Source of the DNA: Globodera rostochiensis
Taxonomy: Eukaryota; Nematoda; Chromadorea; Rhabditida; Heteroderidae
Reading direction: 5' to 3'
NCBI GenBank assembly: GCA_018350325.1
Contig: JAEVLN010000020.1
Location: 124,001 to 188,000 of the forward strand
Length of the DNA stretch: 64,000 bases
The notes beneath the pieces were generated by a model. That model was not told where the DNA came from, did no database searches, and saw only the letters and a program-made list of their open reading frames with translations. Position 1 is the first letter of the stretch. The number at the start of each line of letters is the position of its first letter. The position numbers were made by a program, and so were the translations under genes. Below, piece after piece: positions 34,465 through 43,688 of this stretch.

Positions 34465-35144
34465 AATTTTTCTATAGGTTTTGGGCAGTCATTGCACAAG
34501 GCAAAGGCATTGATAAATGACTCTGCCGAATAAAACGCAGTCGTGGAGACCGAAAGCTCATTTCTTGCACAATTTCATTTGTGCATCTTTCCTTGACGAG
34601 ATTGCACTGACCAGTGCAAAAAGGCTCAGCTTAGGCTTAGGCTTAGGCTTAGGCTCACTTAGGCTCAAACTTAGGCTTAGGCTTAGGTTCAGATTGCCAA
34701 TAAGCAACACGTCTGTCGTTGACAGACGCTGTTATATCAACAGGGCGGAGCTTAATGTCCAAAACCAAATGGGTTTGGAATTCATTCATTCCATATTGTT
34801 GTAATTTTTGCTGTTAACCAGGGCGGTTGCTCAATTTATTGAGCACCGTTTATCCTGGCAGCAATCTTTTAGCTCTTCAAGGTTCTTCACATTTCAAAAC
34901 TAATGTTCCGAGCCGTTTAGGTGCCCTGTCGTCTTGTGTTTCATGGAAAGGCAGTGCGCAGCTCCTCAGGCCAAGCTGGGTTTAATTTTTATCAAATATT
35001 TGACGAACAGCCGTCGATAGCTGATGACGAACAGCCGTCTGTAGCTGTCTCTTACCATATCTTTGCCATCCCACCATTTTCTTGAATCATTTTAAAAAAT
35101 TTCCATTTTTTAACACTCTCTCTCTCTATCAATAGATTTGAAAA
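34465..35144. promoter_or_regulatory. Hairpin-rich spacer between virion block and polymerase
   Basis: The 680-bp spacer has no convincing gene. It contains a series of short hairpins: GCACAA/TTGTGC at 34567-34584, TTGCACT/AGTGCAA at 34602-34619, CGTCTGTC/GACAGACG at 34710-34728, and a longer imperfect one at 34818-34858 (CGGTTGCTCAA/TTGAGCACCG core). It also holds a TTAGGC array (34625-34690), a GGGCGGAG box (34743-34750) and a two-fold direct repeat of GACGAACAGCCGTC (about 35003-35046). A CT-rich tract and an AATAG acceptor-like site precede the polymerase ATG. A regulatory or replication role is inference. Confidence 0.45.
34625..34692 (+). repeat. Interstitial TTAGGC telomere-type repeat
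   Basis: About nine copies of TTAGGC or one-off variants, interrupted by CTCACTTAGGCTCAAAC. TTAGGC is the canonical nematode telomere unit. A 95-residue open frame across it (Leu/Gly and Leu/Arg runs) is just translated repeat. Confidence 0.85.
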
Positions 35145-38100
35145 ATGCAACCCTCCAAACGCCCATCAAATTTTAATATTAATGATATTCTCGCACCAAA
35201 AAAGCCGCGTCACGGCTTTCTCATCAATCAACTTCTTGGGGTCGTCCATATGCTTGGCAGTGTTCAAAGCGGCGATGGGCCATCAACATCATCAGCAACA
35301 ACACCCAAAAAAGCGGCCAAAGACTACGTCAAGAAACTGGATTGCAGCCTTGAGCACGTGGCGAAGTTCAACTATGTGAAGGTCCGCTCGGCGTTCAGCA
35401 TACAGGAGGTGCCCGCCGATCCCGAAGGCATGCTAGCAGGCATCTTCCAGCACTGTATAGACGAGGCGAAGAAGGACAGCCGAGACCGAGGTGTGCACCC
35501 GACTCACCTCGGGTGCATGATCAGCAGCCCGCTGCTGACCGGCGGCGACATCCCCGTGCCGGTTCGGCAGCTCACCGACAACACTATCGACACCATCCTG
35601 AACCAGTTCAACAAAGTTGCCCAGAGTAAGCAGCAGAAGAACGTGACGCTGTGGGGAGAGCCGTTCACCGTCGTCATAACAACGGTGGACCGCACTGGAC
35701 TACCATCAAAACGCCGTGTCAGAGGGGGTGCGCGAAGAAAGCTGGCACAAGTGCACCACAAAGTGCACGACCAGTGCCTTATCAAGGTTTTTTTATCCCA
35801 AATAATCAAGTGATCATCAAATAGGAAAAAAAAGTTTAAGATTCACAACGACAACGACAGTTTTTGTCTCTTCTACGCGCTACAAGCAACAATGCTGGAC
35901 AAAACTTGTGGATGGCCGCGCATAAAGTTCTACAGATATGTTAACAGCCGACAAGGGCAGGAAGGACGATTACGACAGGACACTTTGAAGTTGATGAAGC
36001 AAGTGCGTGCCCCGCGCAATTTGAAGGCATACGACGCGGACACCTACGTGCCTCGCGTCGTTGATCATTGGAACAACACACAGCAAAAACACCGCTTTGC
36101 GGTGTTCATCTTCGGCTCTACTGGACAGTATAAGCCGATCTACAAATACGTGGACAACAGCTACGACACGCCGCTGTTGCTGTACTTCAACAACGACCAT
36201 TTCGATGGAGTGCAAAAGCAAGGCGGTCTCTTTGGACGAAAATACTGCTTGGAGTGTGAAGTGCCCTACCGCAGAGCATCACAGCATAACAAATGTTGTA
36301 AGGCCCGCTGTATGCTCTGTGGACGTGCCGGGCCGTCCTTCCCCTGTTCACCGGAAGCAGATTTCTTCAAGCACTGTGCAGGGTGCAAAAAGAACTTCAA
36401 AACCAACATGTGCTATCTGCATCATCTCAGCTCAAACTTTTGCCGGAGGTCTAAAAAGTGCAAGGATTGCGGAGTTATTTGGGACGTCCCAAACAACACT
36501 CAAAAGGGACGACAGGTATTTCACAAATTTTTATTTGTGAAATAATTTGTACAAAATTTAGGGGCATAAGTGCGGCGAGAGATTTTGTACGTTATGCAAC
36601 AACTACCACAACATCGAGCGCGGCTGCTTCATCCAGCCACTCGTACCAAAGGAAAACGATCCCTTCCGCATTGTTGCCTTTGATCTGGAAACAATGCAGC
36701 ACCTGTCAGTCGATGCTGCGCATCCGAACAATCGAAGTCATGAGCCGAACTTTGTGTCGGCAAGGATTGCGTGCCCCGAGTGCATTGACAACGGCAAATG
36801 GAGGAGTGAAACAACGGGGTGCAAAGTGTGTGGGCAGCATAGGACAGTCGCCTTCTGCCAACGACCTTTCTTCGACACGAAAGTGGACAAACAAGTGGTG
36901 GCCGACAACCCTTTGGAAGCCTTTGTGGATTGGCTTGTCAACGACCTGCCAATGAAATACGACTCCTACGTTTATTCCCACTTTGGCGGACGCTTTGACA
37001 TGGTCATCACGTTCCGCGAACTGTTCAAGATCGGGTTTAACCCCGACATGCTCCGCAAGGTATTTTGGTGTTTGTGCAATTTTTCAAACTTTATTGTGAA
37101 AAAATTAAGGGGAATAAAATGTACGAGATGCGTGTGCGCAAGCAAAAGGGCCGCAACCCCAACATTGTCTTCAGGGACTCCTTCAATCTGATGCCTTCGG
37201 CATTGGCGGCACTGGTTCCGCAGTTTGGGCTTGACGTCGCCGACAAGCCCTTCTTCCCACATCTTTCTAATTGTCCACAAAACTACGGACAACGGGTATT
37301 TCCCACTCCCGACGACTACCTCGCCAGCGGGATGATGCCAGAAAAGCGGCGGCAGTTCGACCAGTGGTACGAACTGCACCAGCACGAGCCCTTTTATCTC
37401 GACGAAGCTTTGCCATCGTAAGTTTTGACAAATTAAATAAAATTTATTTTTTTTTCTTGTACAGGTACTGTACGAATGATGTCGACATTCTAATGGAGGC
37501 GTTGGTCGCCTTTCGCCGGGAATTCTTCGAGGTTTCCCGGCGAAACGACTACATAGACGGGATCGATGAACGACTGAATCACGACGGAATCGATGCTCTC
37601 CGCGAGACGATGACCATCGCTGGCGCCTGCATGCGCCACTTCAGAACAAACCACCTTCCGAGCGAACATCTGGCGATTGTTCCGGAAAAGGGGTACGACA
37701 ATGCGCAGAACCAGAGTTTGCTGGCTCTGCGCTTCTTCTACTGGTATGCGGAAGAAAATGGAGTGCAAGTCCAAACGGCCCACTCGCCTGGCGGCGAGAA
37801 GCGTGTGGCCCAATACAGCCTCGATGGCTGGATTGAGGCGGAGCAGAGAGCCATTGAAGTCAACGGTAACTTTTTTTTTTTTTTTTTGGTAAAGACAAAA
37901 CCAAAAACAAAATTTTAGGCTGTGTTTGGCACGGTTGCGCCGAATGTTATCCGGACGACAACCAAGTCCTGCCAAACGGGAAGACTGCCGGAGCAGTGCG
38001 CGAGCGGAACTCAAAGAGACTTGAGTTTCTTCGAACCCAAGTCTCAAGGGTGGACGTCTTCTGGGAATGTGAAATCCAGCGGATGCTGGATGGAAGCCGA

Positions 38101-39801
38101 GAAATGAGGAAGAAGTTCGCGGACTATGTGGATGATGGTCCGCTGGAGATTCGCGCAGCGTTCACCGGCGGGCGAACTGGACCAGCAAAACTGTTCCACA
38201 AGGCGGCAGAGGGCGAGAAGATCTCGTATTACGACTTCACGTCCCTCTACCCCTACATCAAGTAAGTTTTGTTGTTTTTAAAAATTTAATAAATTTTTAA
38301 TTTCGTCACTCGTTTTTATTTGTAATAATAATAAATTCAGTTTCGTCACACGTTATCCAATCGGCCATCCCACCGTCCACGTGCTCAACGAAAACGTGGA
38401 ATGGACAACATCTGCACACAACCCATATCCTTTGGCGCTGCTGAAAGTATGGGTTGTGCCTCCTCGCAAAACTGACGTGCCCGTTCTTCCGGTTAAAGTG
38501 GACGAGAGGCTGTGCTTCCCTTTGTGCATGAAATGCGCAAAGGAATACCCAACAGGCGGAGTGGACGACAACTACCACTGTGCACATAGTGACAACCAAA
38601 GGGGCTGGGTCAGCACCTGCACTTCATTGGAGCTGAACGCTGCACTTGATGAAGGCTACCGCGTCACCAAAGTGTTCCGCGTGCTGGCATACGACGAATC
38701 TGACGACAAACTCTTCCGCCCATACATTGCGGAGTTTATGACAAAGAAGATTGAGGCAAGCGGCTTCGACGCTGCCATCAAAGGAAACGCCGAGCTGGAG
38801 GCTGAGTTCGTCCGAGAGTGTGAGGAACAATTCGGCATCACCATTGACCCAGCCAAGATGGTGCCGAACAAGGGAAAGCGGGCCCTTGCGAAGCTTTGCC
38901 TCAATAACTTATGTAAGCTTTTTGTTTGGATTGTTTAATTATGAAAAATTTTTTTAAAGGGGGAAGATTTTCTCTGCGCAACTTTGGCTTGTCGCAGACT
39001 CTGATTGCAGATGACCCGGCTGTTCTTGCGGAGTACTTGGACAACAAGTCGATCGACGTCACGTCAATCGATGAGCTCGATGAGGACCACATCCTCATCA
39101 GCTACATGACGAAGCAGGAATGGGTCGAGGAGCATTCCTGCTCCAATATAAGTAATTTTCGAGTAAATTTTTTGTGTAAAATCTTAAAAAAAATTTTTAG
39201 TCGTATCGCTTTGGACGACTTCAGCAGCTCGTCTCCTGCTGCTTAAAGCAATGCAGAAGGTGGTGCGGTCTCCCGGCTGCACTCTTCTGTATACGGACAC
39301 CGACTCCCTCGTCTTTGTCCACCCCAGCGACCGCTGTCCGCTGGAGACGGGCCCCCATCTGGGGCAGTTTACCGATGAATTTCCACTGCATGTCATCGAA
39401 GAATTTTGCAGTGGAGGCGCAAAACAAGTACAATTTTTTTTTTAATCGATTTTATTTCAATTTTATTGTAATAAAAAAATTTTTAGTACGGCCTGAAGCT
39501 GAAGCGAAAGGACGCGGACGCCGACAACGAGTACATCCTCAAGGTCCGCGGCATCACCCTCAACAACGACGTGATGCAAAATCAGGGACTTTGCTACAAC
39601 ACCTTCAAGGAGGCCGTACTACGATATGCGAACACCGGAGAAGTTGAGAGAATCCAAGTGATGTATCCCAATTTCCTCCGCCCATCAATCAAAGATGCGC
39701 ATGTGACTTCAGCCCCCCTTCAAAAATGTTATAAACCCTATGTGGGGAAAGGGATTGTCAGCTCCAATTTTAATGTTTTGAATTTTGGCCACACTTTGTA
39801 A
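35145..39801 (+). CDS. polB: Family B DNA polymerase (protein-primed type), 10 exons, 1390 aa
   Basis: Exons: 35145-35786, 35841-36515, 36562-37059, 37110-37417, 37465-37865, 37919-38261, 38341-38912, 38960-39151, 39201-39427, 39487-39801. All nine introns (46-79 bp) have GT donors and T/A-rich AG acceptors, and joining them keeps one open frame. Exon 2 opens with NDNDSFCLFYALQ and has a Cys-rich region (CLECEVP, CCKARCMLC, CKDCG). Exonuclease motifs: FDLET (Asp480/Glu482) and HFGGRFD. Polymerase motifs: A, DFTSLYP (Asp947); B, KLCLNNLWGRF (about 1140-1149); C, YTDTDS (Asp1243/Asp1245). C-terminal KVRGITLN is also typical. It would replicate the element from its ends. The first intron acceptor (GTTTAAG, 35840) was chosen for frame and homology fit. 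Full length and apparently functional. Confidence 0.93.
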
Positions 39802-39824
39802 TTTTATTTACTTTTTATCGATAA

Positions 39825-40155
39825 ATGGAAGATGAAATTTGAAAATAATTAAGAATTGGAAGATGAAATTTGAAAATAATTAAGAATTGGAAGATGACTT
39901 TTAAAAATAATTAAGCGTCAGAACATGTTGTTTTTAGGTAGAAAAATGCATAATTAGCGAAGAGAAGATGACTTTTCAAAATAATTAAGGATCAGAAGAT
40001 GAAATTTTGAAATAATTAAGGATCAGAAGATGAAATTTTGAAATAATTAACAGTAGGAAATGTAATTTGAAAATAATTAAGCGACAGAAGATGTCGTTTT
40101 TAGGTAGAAAAATGCATAATTAAGCAATAGAAGATGAAATATTAAAATAATTAGT
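39825..40155. repeat. Minisatellite, ~31-bp units
   Basis: About ten degenerate units built on AGAAGATGAAATTTGAAAAT followed by AATTAAG and a short variable part. Two longer variants share TTTTTAGGTAGAAAAATGCA. The array fills the spacer between the 3' ends of the polymerase gene and the convergent PAZ gene. A GT-rich stretch (GCGTGTGCGCGTG and GGGGTGTG units) follows at about 40185-40250. Confidence 0.85.
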
Positions 40156-40250
40156 GATTTTGAGTAAATTTTGGTCAATTTAAGCCAAAACATGCGTGTG
40201 CGCGTGTTTTTGGGGTGTGTGCGTGCGTTTGGGGTGTGCGCGTATGCGCA

Positions 40251-40796
40251 CTACCAACAAGTGTATGTCGGTTGACTACACTCATCACGTCCAGTGTTCT
40301 CCTCATCTTCTTCATCGATTCGGAAATTAAGTGCTGAATCGGTTGTTGAACTTGAACTTGCCCGTTGTTGCGTGGTATCAATCTCTTTGAACATTCGCCC
40401 TATCCAATTTGTTGAAGCTTCGTCTTCAACAAGCTCAAGCAACTCCATCGGGTAGAAACGGTCCTCCCCTCCGCTTGGAAAGCGCTCGATTATGCATGGC
40501 ACATAAGGCAGATGAATTCTTATTCTATGCCGGGCATAGAAGTGTGCCGCAATGTTGACATTGTACGGCTTACACAGTCTTCCATATGCGGGTGTAAAGG
40601 CGGCTCCCTTTGTCGTTATGCCGCCGACAAAGAAAGTTTTGTTCATGCCGTTTCGGTCCTTGTATGTAGTCCGGACTTTTCGTCCGGTCACAGAGTTGAG
40701 TGCGAGAACACGGTCCTCAGGATGATTCAGGCGGTCGCGCAGCGATTTCGTTTGACAGCTTAGAAGTTGAGCGCAAAACTCACTGACAAGCACCAT
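40251..40796 (-). CDS. Stand-alone PAZ-domain protein (Argonaute/Dicer-type PAZ, no PIWI)
   Basis: 181 aa from the Met at 40796 (CAAAATGG context). An upstream in-frame Met at 40925 would give 224 aa but would leave almost no room for a promoter before the divergent gene. Residues about 30-125 read as a PAZ domain: a KVRTTYKD strand, FFVGGITTKGAAF, NVNIAAHFYARHRIRIHL, the PYVPCI strand and FYPMELLELV, in the order seen in Argonautes. PAZ binds the 2-nt 3' end of small RNAs. The rest is a Ser/Thr-rich and acidic tail (DEEDEENTG). No PIWI, MID or RNase III domain follows; the stop comes before a GT-rich spacer. Inferred roles: small-RNA decoy or RNAi interference, or a captured and reduced host Argonaute. 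Intronless, unlike nearby genes. Confidence 0.75.
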   Translation of the reverse strand: MVLVSEFCAQLLSCQTKSLRDRLNHPEDRVLALNSVTGRKVRTTYKDRNGMNKTFFVGGITTKGAAFTPAYGRLCKPYNVNIAAHFYARHRIRIHLPYVPCIIERFPSGGEDRFYPMELLELVEDEASTNWIGRMFKEIDTTQQRASSSSTTDSALNFRIDEEDEENTGRDECSQPTYTCW

Positions 40797-40966
40797 TTTG
40801 ACAAATCTGATAAAATTTAAATAATGATTTTGAATTTCCGTAGGATATTCAATGCTTTCAGTAAAAATGTAAAGCTCCGCCCATTTTAAACCTTGACCAC
40901 ACCTCCGCTCAAAATCACAAATCATTTGTGATTTCTCTTCTTACTTTAACAAAAATTCCAGTAAAA
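40797..40966. promoter_or_regulatory. Divergent promoter region between PAZ gene and Lys-rich gene
   Basis: The gap between two divergent starts. It contains a GGGCGGAG box on the minus strand (plus-strand CTCCGCCC at 40875-40882) preceded by TTTAAAAT in the minus direction, about 80 bp from the PAZ start. It also has a short palindromic AAATCA/CAAATCATTTGTGATTT stretch at about 40912-40932. The plus-strand leader before 40967 is pyrimidine-rich (TCTCTTCTTACTTT) and ends in TTCCAG, a possible trans-splice acceptor just upstream of the ATG. Confidence 0.45.
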
Positions 40967-41506
40967 ATGTCCTTCCCCAAATTGTCCACCACCACCACTG
41001 AGATTTCATCTCTGCCCACTACAGTAACCTCCTCTCCTCCCGCCAAATTCGCTGAGACAAAGTGGCTGGGCAAGAATAAGCGCCCACCTTGCGATGAAAA
41101 TGCGGAGAAGAAGAAGAAGCCTACCAAACCGACTGGACCAAAGGAAGTGCCGCCAGCTATAAAGAAGACAAAGATGGAAGACAGTGCTGTGAAACCGCAA
41201 GAGTCGGAGCCTCCAGTGGAAAAGAAGCGTAAAGTGGAGGACAGGGAGATTTGGAAGCTCATGAAAGGGAAATATCTATTGAGCTTCTATCTTTGCCCCG
41301 GTAATTTTAAAATTTATTATTTAAAATTTGAAAAGCTCAATTTTCCAGATGACTGGAAAAAGCTGTACAACCGAGAGAACAAAGTTGTACGCCAGGAGAA
41401 TGGACATTTTGCTGCGCGGTTCGAACTTTGTGCGGACTGTGCCTGGGCAAATGTTAGAGCAACTGACTATTTGGCCCCTCCGAAGAACAAGAAGATGGAT
41501 GAATAG
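40967..41506 (+). CDS. Lys-rich hypothetical nuclear protein, two exons
   Basis: Start at the ATG in GTAAAAATG, just after a TTCCAG acceptor-like site. A 48-bp segment at 41301-41348 has intron ends (GTAATT...TTTTCCAG) and AT-rich content. Its length is a multiple of three, so both spliced (163 aa) and unspliced (179 aa) forms are open; splicing is more likely. The N-terminal half is Thr/Ser/Pro- and then Lys-rich, with a nuclear-localisation-like motif (VEKKRKVED). The C-terminal half is globular-looking (WKLMKGKYLLSFYLCP, RFELCADCAWANVRATDYL) with a CxxC. No family recognised. It shares a divergent promoter with the PAZ gene, so the two may be co-expressed. AATAAA signals follow near 41555 and 41579. 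Confidence 0.7.
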   Translation: MSFPKLSTTTTEISSLPTTVTSSPPAKFAETKWLGKNKRPPCDENAEKKKKPTKPTGPKEVPPAIKKTKMEDSAVKPQESEPPVEKKRKVEDREIWKLMKGKYLLSFYLCPGNFKIYYLKFEKLNFPDDWKKLYNRENKVVRQENGHFAARFELCADCAWANVRATDYLAPPKNKKMDE

Positions 41507-41777
41507 TGATCTAATTTGACTTGCACAAATACATTTATATTTTGTCTTTTTGTTTAAATAAATTTGAACGACCCTCAAATAAAATCATGGAAGATATTAA
41601 TTATAAAGTCAGTGCCTCCCTAATGGTAATCAATCAACTAACAACCGAATGCCGATTTTGAAAGCGGAAACAATGACAGTTGGTATTATGAGAGTCACAG
41701 GGTCAAATGGTTATATCTTCTCCTCGTCCTTCTTCCCTTTTTAGGCTCAATTTTTATGTTAGGATTTTAAGGATAAA
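41507..41777. promoter_or_regulatory. Intergenic: polyadenylation signals and leader of RING gene
   Basis: AATAAA signals near 41557 and 41579 would end the upstream transcript. A CTTCCCTTTTTAG acceptor-like site (ending about 41743) lies about 33 bp before the next ATG and fits nematode spliced-leader addition. A 25-codon ATG frame starts at about 41587 but shows nothing recognisable. Confidence 0.4.
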
Positions 41778-42500
41778 ATGTCATCATCGTCCTCAACAAC
41801 GCCTTCAAACAATGATGCAATTACGGATTTGCAATCCGAATTGTCAACTTTGCGAAAATTGTGCCTTAACGCTACTACACGGTTGGAGGCAATTGAGGAG
41901 TGGGCGGATGAAATGAATTTGTCGTGGCCTGGCAAGGAAAATGAGTCAGGAGCAACGTCGTCAGCGACTTTAGGTTAGACACTTTTTTTACACCAATTTT
42001 GTACCCATTGATGTTTAGCCCTCAAAACGACAATGATGGAAAAGCGTCTTGAGCACCAAATTGACAAAAGTGTCAATGATTTGGCTCATGAAGTGTATGA
42101 GCGCATCGACCGGGGAGAGCGGGATGGTTTTCTTGAAATGAAGACAGAAATGGCGTATGGAATGCAGCGCATCGTTCAGCTCATGGAAAAGAAGTTGGAG
42201 CAGGAACATCTTCGCACAAGGCGTGTAGCTCAACAAGCGATAATTGTGGCGAAAGGAGTTCGTATGGTCCCCAAGAGCGAGGGCTGCACGTCACCAAAAT
42301 GGGCAGCGATCTGCGTCGTCTGCCAGGAAGAGGGCAAGGCTGAGTTCGGCCTTGTCTCATGCGGATGTGTGACAGTGTGCGGGGAATGTTTGATTGGGCA
42401 TATTGGTGGGGACGATTTAAAATGTTTGGGTTGCAATCGCCCAAATAATTCCCCTGTAGCACTGTATGAATGCTTTGGTCCCCATCCCACTCTATCTTAA
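41778..42500 (+). CDS. RING-type zinc-finger protein, two exons (225 aa)
   Basis: Exons 41778-41973 and 42019-42500, joined in frame across a 45-bp intron (GTTAGA...GTTTAG). The N-terminus is Ser/Thr-rich, followed by heptad-like helices (ITDLQSELSTLRKLCL and, after the intron, MEKRLEHQIDKSVNDLAHEV), suggesting a coiled coil. The C-terminal domain has eight metal-ligand candidates in RING spacing: CVVC, CGC, CGEC and CLGC, with Cys in place of the usual His at the fourth position. It is therefore a RING-HC/IAP-like finger, likely a ubiquitin E3 ligase. Viral and transposon RING proteins often act on host defence factors; the target here is unknown. It faces the membrane-protein gene tail to tail. 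Confidence 0.75.
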
Positions 42501-42678
42501 ATTTTGTAAAATTCAATTTTTCTGAAATTACTGCAATGAATATATTTACCAATTTTTTCATTCCACTTGTAATTTTTTTAAAATGCTGATTAAATGCGGT
42601 TTTAAATATTAATTTGATGTAAAAATAATGTGGGCAATGAATAGGCAAAAATTTAAAAATTTGATCATTTCTGTGAAA

Positions 42679-43357
42679 TCAATCTTCCGCGTATCCGTTG
42701 TTTTCCCCATCGTCTTTCTCGGAGCCGTTGGATGACACATCAGCCAACGCGATAGCGTAGTAGTCCCTCCCGTGAGTCAACGCAGTCACATCCAATTGGC
42801 CTGGTCCGGACTCGACCGTTGCCGACACTTCCTAAAATTCAAATTTTTTTATTTAAAAACCGTTCAAAAACTGGCGCTTTACCTCCTCGGCATGGTTAGT
42901 GCCTATGGCACTCAACTGCAGAGGAGGCGGAAACGGGCGGCGCGACTCCATAACAGTAGGCGACATTTCACGACGTCCCTGTTTAGAGATTAAAATACAA
43001 AATTTTTGAGACAAATTTCAGTGTACCTTGCGATACGAAGCCAGAACAGGGGCTTGAGCCGGGCGGCTTTGGCTGTAAAACATCCAAAAATTGACCATCT
43101 CAAATGGATAATGAATTGAGTTTAAAATTTGAAAAATTTACTTGCAAGATCAACATCAGAAAGACAGCCAAAAAGATGAACAAAATGAAAGTATTTTCAT
43201 TGGATTCGGGCGGAAAATTTGGAAAATATCCGACAATGGCTCTCGGGATACATAAAATTGGTTTGTTGTATGGCAAAGGGCGCATACATGAATACCCAAC
43301 AATCGGGCATTGGCAATCTTGGATCAACGTCCGATTGAATGATGAAGGAAGGATCAT
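42679..43357 (-). CDS. Single-pass membrane protein with proline-rich tail, 3-4 exons
   Basis: On the minus strand the ATG at 43357 opens a 72-codon exon (43142-43357): a Cys-containing N-terminal region (DCQCPIVGYSC, PILCIPRAIVGYFPNF) and then a hydrophobic helix (TFILFIFLAVFLMLILQ), with a GTAAAT donor. Clear later exons are 42883-42978 (GRREMSPTVMESRRPFPPPL) and 42679-42831 (EVSATVESGPGQLDV, ending YAED), joined by GTAAAG...TTTTAG. A further GC-rich exon at 43027-43072 (ACAG acceptor, AAG-GTACAC donor) breaks the frame if used as is, so it may be skipped or use the GTATCG donor. Without it the product is 154 aa. No signal peptide; N-out type III or N-in topology undecided. A TTTATAG acceptor-like site (about 43379) lies just upstream of the ATG. 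The antisense 93-codon frame at 43104-43385 is judged a shadow. Confidence 0.6.
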
Positions 43358-43688
43358 TTCAGAACAGATTTTTGCTTTGCTATAAATCAAAATTACAAAT
43401 ATTTGGGTTTTGGTTGATGTGAATGAATGAATGAATTGTTGGGATGGCCAATGGCCGAAACGATTTGAACAAAGGGGAAGGGGTCTTAGAGAATTGTGAG
43501 ATCGTTATCGTTTGTGGCCTTTTATCCCCCTCCCCCTCCTCCTTCCCCCAAAGAATGATTGAAAATATATTATCAATTGTGTTGATGTGACAAAAAGGCA
43601 AATTGAAAAATGAAATGCGCAAAAAACGGACAACAGGGATGACTGTTCACCTCCCTCACAGACTCGGTCGTCAACGCTGTCAAAAGTG
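43358..43688. promoter_or_regulatory. Intergenic upstream of membrane-protein gene
   Basis: Read on the minus strand, a GGGGGATAAAAGG box (about 43521-43533) resembles a TATA element, followed by pyrimidine-rich sequence, a (TTCA)n stretch (about 43415-43432) and the TTTATAG acceptor-like site before the ATG. The rest is the 3' end of the Gln-rich gene. Hydrophobic frames exist on the minus strand here but none has a good ATG. Confidence 0.35.

Noticed and set aside
34517..34804. 95-residue Leu/Gly/Arg frame
   Set aside because: Its core is translated TTAGGC repeat; no coding signal on either side.
39825..40155. CRISPR-like array
   Set aside because: About 31-bp units in direct contact with no spacers; a minisatellite.
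43104..43385. 93-codon plus-strand frame (KVFSLDSGGKFGKYPTMALG)
   Set aside because: Antisense to a minus-strand exon that has a transmembrane helix and joins in frame to further exons with good splice sites. It remains a minor alternative.
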